Positions 17,488-26,037 of a DNA stretch of 64,000 bases are shown one piece after another. The position numbers and the translations under genes are program-made. Below the pieces are notes generated by a model. That model worked only from the letters and a program-made list of their open reading frames with translations. It did no database searches and had not been told where the DNA came from. Each line of letters opens with the position of its first letter. Position 1 is the first letter of the stretch. This stretch comes from Phaeobacter cretensis (GTDB lineage Bacteria > Pseudomonadota > Alphaproteobacteria > Rhodobacterales > Rhodobacteraceae), in the NCBI RefSeq assembly GCF_047372505.1, contig NZ_JBKBEU010000003.1:1-64000 (forward strand), in the 5' to 3' direction.

Positions 17488-17988
17488 ATGTTGAGTCGCA
17501 GAACGGCGTTGATGTTTTTGTCTGGATCTGTTGCCGCACCCAATATGGCGTTCGGAGCAACCGCACGCGAGATCATATGGGATGATCTCATCCCACCGGG
17601 CATCGCCTATTCCGAAATCATCGGTGAAGGCGATATGGATATCGAAAACGATACCTGGAACCCGATCTACGATGCCAATGCAACCAAACTTAACGAAACG
17701 CTTGACGGTGCTTACATCAAGATGCCGGGATTCATTATCCCCTTTGAAATCAGCGCAGACGGTGTGACCGATTTCATGTTGGTGCCTTATGTCGGCGCTT
17801 GCATTCACACGCCGCCACCACCCGCGAACCAGCTGGTCATGGTCAACACGGCAAAGCCATGGTCAGGCGATCTCCTTTGGGATCCTGTCTGGGTAACCGG
17901 AACAATGCGGACACAGTTGCAATCAACCCAGCTTGGTCAAACCGGCTACTCCATTTCAGCAGATGAGATGGAAGTCTACGTCTGGTAG
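17488..17988 (+). CDS. DUF3299 exported protein of zinc operon
   Basis: A 166-residue protein beginning with an Arg-Arg containing leader (MLSRRTALMFLSGSVAAPNMAFG) that suggests a Tat or Sec signal. DUF3299 features are present: IIWDDLIPPG, YIKMPGFIIPFE, FMLVPYVGACIHTPPPPANQ and a C-terminal TGYSISADEMEVYVW. The invariant ACIHTPPPPANQ is a likely metal or ligand site. DUF3299 genes are often adjacent to MacB-type transporters and DUF2796 proteins. It ends the zinc operon, 22 bp after the permease. Confidence 0.8.
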   Translation: MLSRRTALMFLSGSVAAPNMAFGATAREIIWDDLIPPGIAYSEIIGEGDMDIENDTWNPIYDANATKLNETLDGAYIKMPGFIIPFEISADGVTDFMLVPYVGACIHTPPPPANQLVMVNTAKPWSGDLLWDPVWVTGTMRTQLQSTQLGQTGYSISADEMEVYVW

Positions 17989-18174
17989 CACACCCCTGGG
18001 TGCCTGTAGATTTAGCTTACCTCAGACTATTCGCCAGCATCTTAAGCCTGCAAGAGAACTCGCGTACCTGTTACGCGATGCCCAAACCTCTCACTTGTAA
18101 CGGCCTACCCAATCCGCTGACTGAGACCAACAAAAGAAAATTCTGTGAGGGCATATTTCCACTTGTGCGAACTT

Positions 18175-18200
18175 CATAATTCGATAAAACGCGAATAATG
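18175..18200 (+). promoter_or_regulatory. Candidate ArsR operator overlapping the ars start codon
   Basis: CATAATTCG (18175-18183) and CGAATAATG (18192-18200) form an inverted repeat with 8 of 9 complementary positions. The right arm includes the ATG of the ArsR-ArsC gene. ArsR repressors bind such 12-2-12-like sites. No good ribosome site precedes this ATG, so translation may be weak. Confidence 0.45.
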
Positions 18201-19028
18201 GAAAAAGATATCTGCCTCCGCCTGTCGACCTTAGGACACCCGCAGCGCCTTGCAGTGTTCCAACTGCTGATGCGCCGGTATCCCGACCGGGTACCCGCTG
18301 GTGAAATAGGATCAGCACTGGATGTGAAATCCAGCACATTGTCGTCATATCTTTCTGCTTTGTTGCAGGCAGGGCTGGTGACAAAGACCCGTGAAGGTAC
18401 CTGGCTTTACTATCAGGCAGACATAGGCGGGATCCGGGAAACTTTAGATACGCTGCTGTTTGATTGCTGCCGGGGCCGACCGGATCTATGCCAACCCGCC
18501 TGGCTCGACCCTAAACCTGAGGATACATCCATGAAAGACACGCACTACAACGTTCTGTTCATCTGTACCGGCAATTCGGCCCGTTCAATCTTTGCCGAGT
18601 CGCTCTTGCGCACAATTGGCGGTGAGCGTTTCAATGTCTACTCAGCCGGCACCAAGCCGTCTTCTGAACTCAACCCATTTGCAATCGAGGTCCTGCGCAG
18701 CAAGGGCCATGACGTAGACAGCCTACGCGCTAAGAACGTTAACGAATTCATGGATGAGGCTGCACCCAAGTTCGATTTCGTCTTCACGGTCTGCAATCGG
18801 GCCGCAAACGAGGAATGCCCAGCATGGGAAGGTCAGCCAATCTCCGGTCATTGGGGAATGCTTGACCCGGTGAAATCCGAAGGTAGCGATGCCGAGAGGA
18901 GCCTGGCCTTTCAGCAAACATATGGAACGCTCAAGAACCGCATTCAGGCGTTTGCAGCCTTGCCAATAGCCGAACTAGACCAGATCTCGTTGCAAAAAGC
19001 AGTGGATGATATCGCACTGAACTACTGA
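18198..19028 (+). CDS. ArsR-ArsC fusion: arsenic repressor and arsenate reductase
   Basis: A 276-residue fusion. Residues 1-98 are an ArsR-family winged helix with the C-terminal thiol cluster CCRGRPDLC that binds As(III). Residues 112-276 are a low-molecular-weight-phosphatase type arsenate reductase with the P-loop CTGNSARS and redox cysteines in FTVCNRAANEECP; this class uses thioredoxin. A second start is possible: the ATG at 18531, just before the reductase domain, has GAGGA at 18519-18523 with 7-nt spacing, so free ArsC may also be made. The gene leads an operon with GAPDH, ArsJ and Acr3 that covers both As(III) export and the organoarsenical route. Confidence 0.9.
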   Translation: MEKDICLRLSTLGHPQRLAVFQLLMRRYPDRVPAGEIGSALDVKSSTLSSYLSALLQAGLVTKTREGTWLYYQADIGGIRETLDTLLFDCCRGRPDLCQPAWLDPKPEDTSMKDTHYNVLFICTGNSARSIFAESLLRTIGGERFNVYSAGTKPSSELNPFAIEVLRSKGHDVDSLRAKNVNEFMDEAAPKFDFVFTVCNRAANEECPAWEGQPISGHWGMLDPVKSEGSDAERSLAFQQTYGTLKNRIQAFAALPIAELDQISLQKAVDDIALNY

Positions 19029-19069
19029 CTGCCCGGCTGTCCGGGTAGGCTGAACACAAAGGAAGAACC

Positions 19070-20068
19070 ATGACTGTATATGCTTTGAACGGCCTTGGTC
19101 GAATGGGGAAACTCGCGTTGAAACCGCTGCTGGAAAGTGGCGCGCAGATTGCCTGGATCAACGACGCGGTAGGCTCACCCGAAATGCACGCGCATCTGTT
19201 AGAATTTGACACGGTTCACGGCCGATGGCAGGCAGATTTTGGCTTTGATGACGACAGCATCTCCATCGAAGACATACGCATCCCTGTCCATTGCGAACGC
19301 AAGATCGAAGATCTGCCGCTAGACGGAGTGGACGTGGTGATCGATTGCACTGGTGTTTTCAAAACAGAGGCCAAGTTGGCTCCCTATTTTGATGCTGGTG
19401 TGAAAAAGGTGGTGGTCTCTGCTCCGGTAAAAGACGGCAACACAGCCAATATCGTCTTCGGCGTAAACCAGCATACTTACGATCCGGAGCATCATCGCGT
19501 CGTCACCGCCGCGAGCTGCACAACCAACTGCCTCGCCCCAATCGTTAAGGTTCTGCACGACGAAATCGGCATCAAGCACGGTTCGATCACCACAATCCAC
19601 GATGTCACCAATACCCAAACTATCGTTGACCGCCCCGCCAAAGACCTGCGGCGCGCGCGCTCAGCATTGAACTCATTGATCCCCACCACCACTGGCAGTG
19701 CAACTGCGATCACACTGATCTACCCCGAGCTTAAGGGAAAGCTGAACGGTCATGCTGTGCGGGTGCCTCTTCTGAATGCATCTATCACCGACTGCGTGTT
19801 CGAACTTGCACGCGAAACCACCGTCGAAGAGGTCAACGCCCTTTTCAAGGCCGCCTCCGAAGGCACATTGGCCAATATCCTCGGCTATGAAGAGCGACCA
19901 CTGGTTTCCGCCGATTACACAAATGACACGCGTTCTTCTATCGTGGACGCCCCCTCCACAATGGTCGTGAATGGCACCCAAGTGAAAATATACGCGTGGT
20001 ATGACAACGAAATGGGTTACGCACACCGATTGGTAGACGTCGCCCGAATGGTCGGTGACAGCCTGTGA
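19070..20068 (+). CDS. ArsJ-associated glyceraldehyde-3-phosphate dehydrogenase
   Basis: A 332-residue GAPDH with an N-terminal NAD-binding motif GLGRMGK and the catalytic cysteine in AASCTTNCLAP. In ars operons this enzyme uses arsenate in place of phosphate to form 1-arseno-3-phosphoglycerate, which ArsJ exports. The glycolytic housekeeping enzyme usually begins GINGFGRIGR; the divergent N-terminus and operon position support the arsenate-specific role. Its stop overlaps the arsJ start (position 20065), so the two are translationally coupled. Confidence 0.9.
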   Translation: MTVYALNGLGRMGKLALKPLLESGAQIAWINDAVGSPEMHAHLLEFDTVHGRWQADFGFDDDSISIEDIRIPVHCERKIEDLPLDGVDVVIDCTGVFKTEAKLAPYFDAGVKKVVVSAPVKDGNTANIVFGVNQHTYDPEHHRVVTAASCTTNCLAPIVKVLHDEIGIKHGSITTIHDVTNTQTIVDRPAKDLRRARSALNSLIPTTTGSATAITLIYPELKGKLNGHAVRVPLLNASITDCVFELARETTVEEVNALFKAASEGTLANILGYEERPLVSADYTNDTRSSIVDAPSTMVVNGTQVKIYAWYDNEMGYAHRLVDVARMVGDSL

Positions 20069-21357
20069 CATCCCCCGACGCCAAAACTAAAGGCGGACCG
20101 TCCAACGGGCTTCCGGCCTATGCCGCTGTAACAGCGTCATATTGGGCATTTATGCTCAGCGACGGGGCGCTGCGAATGCTGGTGCTCCTGCATTTTCACA
20201 CGCTTGGCTTCAGCCCAGTGCAGCTGGCCTATCTGTTTGTCCTCTACGAAGTCGCGGGCATGGTCACAAATCTGTCCGCCGGATGGATCGCCGCGCGATT
20301 TGGCCTAACCTCGACGCTTTATGCAGGGCTTGGTTTACAGGTGGTGGCGTTGGTGACGTTGGCGCAACTTGATCCCAACTGGCAAATCGCCACATCCGTG
20401 GCCTTTGTCATGGCGGTGCAGGGATTGTCCGGCGTGGCGAAGGATCTGGCAAAAATGGCCTCCAAATCGGCGGTCAAACTGCTGGCCCCCAAAGACGGCG
20501 ACGGATTATTCCGCTGGGTTGCGGTTCTGACCGGATCAAAAAATGCGGTAAAGGGGTTGGGCTTTCTGCTGGGGGCCGGACTGCTGGCAACCGCAGGATT
20601 TGTCTGGGCCACCTTGGTCATGGCCGCCGTTCTGGCGGTGATCTTGATCGCCGTTCTGATCGCGATGCCTGTCGGTCTGCCCCGTGGGCGAAAGGGTGCA
20701 AAATTCTCCGAGGTGTTCTCGAAATCGGTCAATATCAACTGGCTGTCAGCGGCGCGGGTGTTCCTGTTTGGCGCGCGGGACGTGTGGTTTGTGGTCGGCA
20801 TCCCCGTTTATTTCTACGCGGTGTTTTCCGATGGTAGCGAAGACGGCAACCGCGCTGCCTTTTTCCTGATCGGCAGCTTTATGGCGGTCTGGATCATATT
20901 CTACGGAGCTATCCAAGCCTCCGCTCCGCGCCTGTTAAGAGCCGCCACCCGCAGCGAGGGTGAATTAATCGCTGCCGCACGCCACTGGGCGGCAGCCCTT
21001 GCTGTGGTGCCCGCGATATTGGCCGCCGCAGTACTGGCGGTGGGGTCGCCCGCCCCTTGGCTCACCGTCGCCGTGGTCATCGGGCTATTGGTCTTCGGCG
21101 CGCTCTTTGCCGTCAACTCCTCGCTCCATTCCTATCTGATCCTCGCCTTTTCCAAAGACGAGCGAGTCACTATGGATGTAGGGTTTTACTACATGGCCAA
21201 TGCAAGCGGGCGCCTTCTTGGCACTGTGCTCTCCGGTCTGACCTACCAAATCGGCGGACTGCCCGCTTGTCTCGGAACCGCAGCAGTCATGGTGTCACTC
21301 AGCGCGCTGGCCGCCGGGCGCTTGTCTTCCGACACCAACCAAGAGGCCTCAGTATGA
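20065..21357 (+). CDS. arsJ: ArsJ organoarsenical efflux permease (MFS)
   Basis: A 430-residue major-facilitator protein with about 12 hydrophobic segments. It exports 1-arseno-3-phosphoglycerate, which breaks down outside to arsenate, giving net arsenate export. Family features include SYWAFMLSDGALRMLVLLHF near the N-terminus, ELVAGMVTNL-like EVAGMVTNLSAG, and SKSAVKLLAPKD after the fourth segment. It overlaps the upstream GAPDH gene and, through an ATGA, the acr3 gene. The GAPDH-ArsJ pair is diagnostic for this detoxification route. Confidence 0.92.
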   Translation: MTSPDAKTKGGPSNGLPAYAAVTASYWAFMLSDGALRMLVLLHFHTLGFSPVQLAYLFVLYEVAGMVTNLSAGWIAARFGLTSTLYAGLGLQVVALVTLAQLDPNWQIATSVAFVMAVQGLSGVAKDLAKMASKSAVKLLAPKDGDGLFRWVAVLTGSKNAVKGLGFLLGAGLLATAGFVWATLVMAAVLAVILIAVLIAMPVGLPRGRKGAKFSEVFSKSVNINWLSAARVFLFGARDVWFVVGIPVYFYAVFSDGSEDGNRAAFFLIGSFMAVWIIFYGAIQASAPRLLRAATRSEGELIAAARHWAAALAVVPAILAAAVLAVGSPAPWLTVAVVIGLLVFGALFAVNSSLHSYLILAFSKDERVTMDVGFYYMANASGRLLGTVLSGLTYQIGGLPACLGTAAVMVSLSALAAGRLSSDTNQEASV

Positions 21358-22388
21358 GCATCTTCGAGAAATATCTAAGCCTCTGGGTTGCCCTCGCCAT
21401 GGTGGCAGGTATCGCACTTGGCAATGTTGCTCCTGGACTGGTGAACGCCATAGCAGCGGCCGAGGTTGCCAGCGTCAATCTTGTGGTCGCGGTCCTGATA
21501 TGGGCCATGGTTTACCCCATGATGATCGGCGTCAATCCAAGCAGCCTTAAAGACGTCGCACGCCAACCCAAGGGCTTGGCCATTACGCTGGTGGTAAACT
21601 GGCTGATCAAACCCTTCTCTATGGCAGCGTTGGGTGTCCTGTTTTTTGAAGTCGTCTTTGCGCCCTTCGTGCAGCCTGCTGATGCCCAGCAATATATCGC
21701 GGGTCTGATCCTTTTGGGTGCAGCGCCCTGCACCGCAATGGTGTTTGTCTGGTCACAGCTGACCAAAGGCGACGAAAGCTACACACTGTTGCAGGTCTCA
21801 GTTAACGACATAATCATGGTGTTTGCCTTTGCCCCGATCGTTGCCTTCCTGCTGGGAGTTACCGACATCGTGGTGCCGTGGAGCACGCTGATCCTGTCAG
21901 CAGTCCTGTTTGTCGTATTGCCGCTGGCGGCGGGCCTCTTGACCCGGTCCCGCCTTGGCAATGAGGAGCGGATCGCCGGTTTTCTCGCCCGGATCAAACC
22001 CGTTTCGGTGATAGGACTGATTGCCACCGTGGTTATCCTGTTTGGCCTTCAGGGGCAGGTCATCCTTGATCGCCCGATAGTGATTGCGATGATCGCAGTG
22101 CCGATCTTGATCCAAAGCTATGGCATTTTCTTCATCGCCTATGGTGCCGCCTATGCCATGCGCGTTCCACATAAGATCGCAGCACCCTGCGCCCTTATCG
22201 GGACATCGAACTTTTTTGAGCTGGCGGTGGCCGTGGCAATCAGCCTCTTTGGCCTCCACTCTGGTGCAGCGCTTGCAACGGTCGTCGGCGTTTTGGTGGA
22301 AGTCCCCGTGATGCTGACGCTGGTGGCCTTTGCCAACCGGACCCGTACACGGTTTCAAGCCATGCCCGACACGTCACAGAACGCATAA
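21354..22388 (+). CDS. acr3: Acr3 arsenite efflux permease
   Basis: A 344-residue, ten-helix arsenite carrier of the BASS superfamily. The hallmark GAAPCTAMVFVWSQLTKGD contains the conserved cysteine in helix 4 needed for As(III) transport; VSVNDIIMVFAFAPIV and IGTSNFFELAVAVAISLFG are further family signatures. The ATG at 21354 overlaps the arsJ stop (ATGA), which fixes the start; longer in-frame readings upstream are only shadows of arsJ. It completes the ars operon by exporting the arsenite made by the ArsC domain. Confidence 0.93.
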   Translation: MSIFEKYLSLWVALAMVAGIALGNVAPGLVNAIAAAEVASVNLVVAVLIWAMVYPMMIGVNPSSLKDVARQPKGLAITLVVNWLIKPFSMAALGVLFFEVVFAPFVQPADAQQYIAGLILLGAAPCTAMVFVWSQLTKGDESYTLLQVSVNDIIMVFAFAPIVAFLLGVTDIVVPWSTLILSAVLFVVLPLAAGLLTRSRLGNEERIAGFLARIKPVSVIGLIATVVILFGLQGQVILDRPIVIAMIAVPILIQSYGIFFIAYGAAYAMRVPHKIAAPCALIGTSNFFELAVAVAISLFGLHSGAALATVVGVLVEVPVMLTLVAFANRTRTRFQAMPDTSQNA

Positions 22389-22417
22389 AAAACCGCACCT
22401 AAAGGGGTGCATGCGAT

Positions 22418-22451
22418 CGAAGGAGCCGACGCAATCACTACATCGGCTCCA
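22418..22451. terminator. Inverted repeat after acr3
   Basis: GGAGCCGA and TCGGCTCC form a perfect 8-bp stem with a 13-nt loop between acr3 and the MFS gene. A smaller GCACC/GGGTGC hairpin precedes it. The pair probably marks the end of the ars operon or a regulatory site for the MFS gene; exact boundaries are approximate. Confidence 0.45.
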
Positions 22452-22542
22452 TTGGTAAATCACGGTAGCTGATCCCCAAATCACCGTGACACCTATCGCT
22501 ACGCGCATTAGCATCAGGGCAGCTGCACAGCTGGAGGCTTCC

Positions 22543-23760
22543 ATGGCATCACCCCTTTTGATCCGAAACCGCAACTACCGGCTGCTGTTCACCGCAGGGG
22601 CACTGACCAATCTAGGCGATGGGTTTATCCTACTGGCGCTGCCCTGGCTTGCCACGCTGATGACCCGCGATCCGGCGGCTATTGCAGCAATAGCCGCTGT
22701 CGGACGCCTGCCGTGGCTGTTTTTTGCCCTACCTGCCGGTGTCATTGCGGATATGGCTGACCGGCGCAAACTGATCGCCCGCGCCGACCTCCTGCGCGCG
22801 GTCATCGTATTGGCAATCCTGATGTTGGCACTCAGTGAGCCAGCTGCAGGAACCATCTGGGCCCTAGCAGGACTGGCTTTTGTGCTGGGTTCGGCCGAGG
22901 TGATCCGCGATAACGCCGCCCAGACCATCCTTCCCGATATCGTCGCCACTTCGGATCTGGAGACTGCTAATGGCCAGATGTGGACCGCAGAGCAGCTGAC
23001 CGGTCAATTCATCGGCCCACCGCTGGCGGGTCTGCTGATTGCGACCGGTATCGCGATCCCGTTTGGGCTCGATATCATCGTTTTGGTGCTGGCAGCCGGG
23101 TTTGTGTGGTTGATCAGCCTGGCGCCGCGCGCACCGGTTCAACAGAGTTTTGGCAAAGCGCTGATGCAAGGTATCGCATTTATGCGCAGTGACCGTCTGT
23201 TGTTACGACTGGCGGTCGTACTGGGCATTGCAAATTTCCTCGCAACCGCGACCATCGCCGTACAGGTTCTGTTTGCCCAGGATGTGCTTGGGCTGTCGTC
23301 CACAGAATACGGATTTGTCCTGTCGATAGCAGCCCTAGGCGCCGTCACCGGCAGCCTGATTGCACCCTGGCTTAGCCGCCTGATCGGGGTGCAACTTTGT
23401 CTTTATCTGTCGATTGCAGGTTGGGCTGTTGGCTATGCCTCAATCGGTATCAGCAGCAGCGGCGTGGTGATGGCACTGGCCATGTTTGGTGTGATGACCT
23501 CGGCCATGGTCTGGAACGTAATCACCGTTTCCTGGCGTCAACGCCGCATCCCATCTGAGTTGCTTGGCCGGGTCAACAGCATCTATCGTTGCTTTGGCTG
23601 GGGTTCGATGCCGCTCGGCGCGCTGGCCGGTGGTGGCGCGGTGGCCCTGCTGGAACACGACCTTGGGCGGGACCTCGCCCTACGTGCGCCATTCATGATG
23701 TCAGCGACCTGCTGCGTATTGCTGCTGATCTACGCGGCCTTCCGGCTGCGTTTGGATTGA
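22543..23760 (+). CDS. MFS transporter (EntS-like)
   Basis: A 405-residue major-facilitator protein with about 12 hydrophobic segments and the MFS loop GVIADMADRRKLIARAD between helices 2 and 3, typical of the EntS/MFS_3 exporter group. The ATG at 22543 follows CTGGAGG; the longer in-frame reading upstream lacks a ribosome site. It runs in the ars direction but is separated by two hairpins, and it converges on the seven-gene minus-strand cluster, ending 45 bp from it. The substrate is unknown. It could serve that cluster or be an independent drug exporter. Confidence 0.8.
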   Translation: MASPLLIRNRNYRLLFTAGALTNLGDGFILLALPWLATLMTRDPAAIAAIAAVGRLPWLFFALPAGVIADMADRRKLIARADLLRAVIVLAILMLALSEPAAGTIWALAGLAFVLGSAEVIRDNAAQTILPDIVATSDLETANGQMWTAEQLTGQFIGPPLAGLLIATGIAIPFGLDIIVLVLAAGFVWLISLAPRAPVQQSFGKALMQGIAFMRSDRLLLRLAVVLGIANFLATATIAVQVLFAQDVLGLSSTEYGFVLSIAALGAVTGSLIAPWLSRLIGVQLCLYLSIAGWAVGYASIGISSSGVVMALAMFGVMTSAMVWNVITVSWRQRRIPSELLGRVNSIYRCFGWGSMPLGALAGGGAVALLEHDLGRDLALRAPFMMSATCCVLLLIYAAFRLRLD

Positions 23761-23805
23761 TTACATCGAGGGCAGGCCGGACACGGGCCCGCCCCCATGC
23801 TGTTG

Positions 23806-25113
23806 TCAGGATACCGCGTCCATCTCCGCTGCCTGCGCTTTCTTGATAGGTTGGATAGGCTGGGCCGTTTGGTGAGGCTTCTCCTCCAGCTCTGCCAGAC
23901 ACCGCAGGATCTGGCTAGCCCCTTGCCGAACCTGGTCTGCATCGATCGCATAAGACAGCCGAATATTATCCGGTGCACCAAAATGTCGACCAGGAACTGC
24001 CGCCACGCCGTAGTCCTCTAGCAACAGCTTACAAAGATCTTCATCGGAGCTAATCATATGCCCACGGTGGACCGTTCCAAACACTCGCGAGATATCCGGG
24101 AACAGGTAAAATGCTCCGCCAGGACGCGTGCAACGGATCTGCGGCACACTGTCAAAAGCCGCCAGCAGGATATCCCGCCGCGCCCGGTATCCGTCAGTCA
24201 TACGTACCGAAAATGCTTGATCCCCGGCCAGCGCCTCGGCCGCAGCGGCGGCAACCGCAGGCGGCATATTGGAGATCGAATTGCTGTTCAGCGTAGCTAC
24301 CGCACCAGCCACCTCTGGTGGCGCCGCCAGTAGACCCGCACGCCAACCCGGCATCCCATAGAGTTTCGATATACTGTCTACTTTGATAATCCGCTCTGCC
24401 AGATCTGGCGCAATGTCCAGTAAATGCGGGCAAGGCTCATCCGTATAAACAAAACGCTGATAAACATCGTCGGTAATGACCCAGACATCGTGGCGGCGCA
24501 GCACGTCAGCCAAAGCAGACAATTCTGATCTGCTATACAGCGCCCCCGTTGGGTTGGATGGGTTGTTCAACACCAGCGCCTTCGGCCGTCCGCCCAAGGC
24601 GGCCTCCAGCGTTTCGGGATCAAGCTTGTAACCCTGATGCAACCCACAATAAGGCGTGCGCACAGCTACTCGGCTCAACCGCGCAATATCAAAATAGGTT
24701 GGCCAACAGGGGGCCGGAATGACAACTGTATCATCGGGTTGAAACAACACCTGAAACAGCGAGTATAGCAGATGCTTACCGCCCTGCCCCACGGCGATAT
24801 TATCTGCACCGAAACCATCTAGCCCCAACTGCTCCAGGTAGTGGAGGTAAGCCGCAATCAGACCGGCCTCTCCCCGGCTGGAGCCATAGCGGCATTGATC
24901 CGCCCGGACCGCAGCAATCGCAGCATCATACACCCGTTGTGGCGGCGTGAAGTTGGGTACACCAATGGCGAAATCTACAACCGGATCGTGTCGGGCCTGT
25001 ACTCGGCCGGCCAGTTCGAGGATCGGGCAAAACGGCGTATCGCGGTGCACATCGGCCAATTCAGGCATCACGACGTCCCTCATCGGCGATTGCTCCGGCA
25101 CATTTGCAGACAT
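23806..25113 (-). CDS. PLP-dependent aminotransferase (class I/II) of biosynthetic cluster
   Basis: A 435-residue fold-type I aminotransferase. It shows YGSSRGEAGLIAAY, the substrate-cleft motif PCWPTYFD, NNPSNPTGALYS, the PLP-ring aspartate region WVITDDVYQRFVY and the Schiff-base lysine in VDSISKLYGMPGWRAG. It resembles AspC/AAT-like enzymes that transaminate 2-oxo acids. As the last gene of the unit, 12 bp after the acylating dehydrogenase, it could aminate the 4-hydroxy-2-oxo acid made by the aldolase, giving a gamma-hydroxy amino acid; this is inference. The C-terminal tail (residues about 415-435) is unusual, Gln/Pro/Lys-rich. A later start at the ATG for MRDVVMPEL is also possible. Confidence 0.85.
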   Translation of the reverse strand: MSANVPEQSPMRDVVMPELADVHRDTPFCPILELAGRVQARHDPVVDFAIGVPNFTPPQRVYDAAIAAVRADQCRYGSSRGEAGLIAAYLHYLEQLGLDGFGADNIAVGQGGKHLLYSLFQVLFQPDDTVVIPAPCWPTYFDIARLSRVAVRTPYCGLHQGYKLDPETLEAALGGRPKALVLNNPSNPTGALYSRSELSALADVLRRHDVWVITDDVYQRFVYTDEPCPHLLDIAPDLAERIIKVDSISKLYGMPGWRAGLLAAPPEVAGAVATLNSNSISNMPPAVAAAAAEALAGDQAFSVRMTDGYRARRDILLAAFDSVPQIRCTRPGGAFYLFPDISRVFGTVHRGHMISSDEDLCKLLLEDYGVAAVPGRHFGAPDNIRLSYAIDADQVRQGASQILRCLAELEEKPHQTAQPIQPIKKAQAAEMDAVS

Positions 25114-25125
25114 CCAGAATATCCA

Positions 25126-26037
25126 TCAGGCAACGCTTTCCATCGGCTGACCAACAGGCGCATGGGCTCCCTGATTTGCCCGCTCTCGGGCAATAGCCTC
25201 AGCCATCCGCGTTGCAGCCGCAGTTATGATGTCCAAATTCCCCGCAGATGGGTCCAGATAGTCTCCGGCACCTGTGACCCGCACCATCGTGAACATCCGG
25301 TCCCCAGTTACATGCGGCTCAACAATGACGCTGTACCCCGGCACCGCCGCACGCAGCCGTGCCACGGCCTCGGCAATAGCACCTTTGGTGGCCTCAAGAT
25401 CGTGATGTTCTGCCAATGCTGAAATGGCTGTTTGCATATAAACGTTTGGCTTGGCCGGATTGATGTTCAGGATCGCTTTTACATGCGAGCATCCCGTGAA
25501 CTTTGTCAGAGCCCCCTCGGTTGTCTCGATATAGTGGTTGAGGTTCAGCCGTGTCGCCGGTCCCGCACTTTCGGCGCTGATCGAAGACACCACCTCAAGA
25601 TAGTGAATATCAGGGTTGGCCGCTGTCATCGCCTGTGCAATCGGGATCGACGCCTGACCGCCGCAGGTTATCATATTGATATTGCCCGCCTGCACCAAGT
25701 CATCACCGTTTAGCGACGGCACACACAGATCGCCATTCGGAGCCGGAGTGAGGTTGATCAGCACCTTTCCCGCCGCCTGCAACGCCGGTGCATGTGCCTG
25801 ATGCGCCGCCGAGGATGTCGCATCAAACACCAGATCAAAGCTGTCGAGCGCTGCAAATAATCCATCTGCACCGCGATCTGCCACCGGAATGCCCCGAGCA
25901 CGCGCAAGCGCCAGGCCCGGCGATGCCGCATTGCGTCCGGCAAACAACGTACAGTCCAGTAGTGGAGAGCTCTGCACCTTGCACAATACATCGCAGCCGA
26001 TATTGCCGCTGCCAATAATGGCGGTTCTCAGGGTCAT
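25126..26037 (-). CDS. Acylating aldehyde dehydrogenase (DmpF/MhpF type)
   Basis: A 303-residue enzyme of the acetaldehyde dehydrogenase (CoA-acylating) family, which interconverts acyl-CoA and aldehyde with NAD. The Rossmann motif is IIGSGNIGCD, and the catalytic Cys125 lies in NMITCGGQAS. Length matches DmpF. Its start overlaps the stop of the aldolase gene (ATGA at 26034-26037), as expected for the DmpG-DmpF channelling complex. No other meta-cleavage genes are present, so here it may run in the reductive direction and supply an aldehyde from acyl-CoA to the aldolase. Similar DmpF/DmpG pairs are used biosynthetically in nikkomycin-type pathways (NikA/NikB). Confidence 0.9.
   Translation of the reverse strand: MTLRTAIIGSGNIGCDVLCKVQSSPLLDCTLFAGRNAASPGLALARARGIPVADRGADGLFAALDSFDLVFDATSSAAHQAHAPALQAAGKVLINLTPAPNGDLCVPSLNGDDLVQAGNINMITCGGQASIPIAQAMTAANPDIHYLEVVSSISAESAGPATRLNLNHYIETTEGALTKFTGCSHVKAILNINPAKPNVYMQTAISALAEHHDLEATKGAIAEAVARLRAAVPGYSVIVEPHVTGDRMFTMVRVTGAGDYLDPSAGNLDIITAAATRMAEAIARERANQGAHAPVGQPMESVA

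Noticed and set aside
22543..23760. MFS gene as a member of the ars operon or as a siderophore exporter
   Set aside because: Two hairpins separate it from acr3, and no siderophore genes are nearby, so neither role can be supported.
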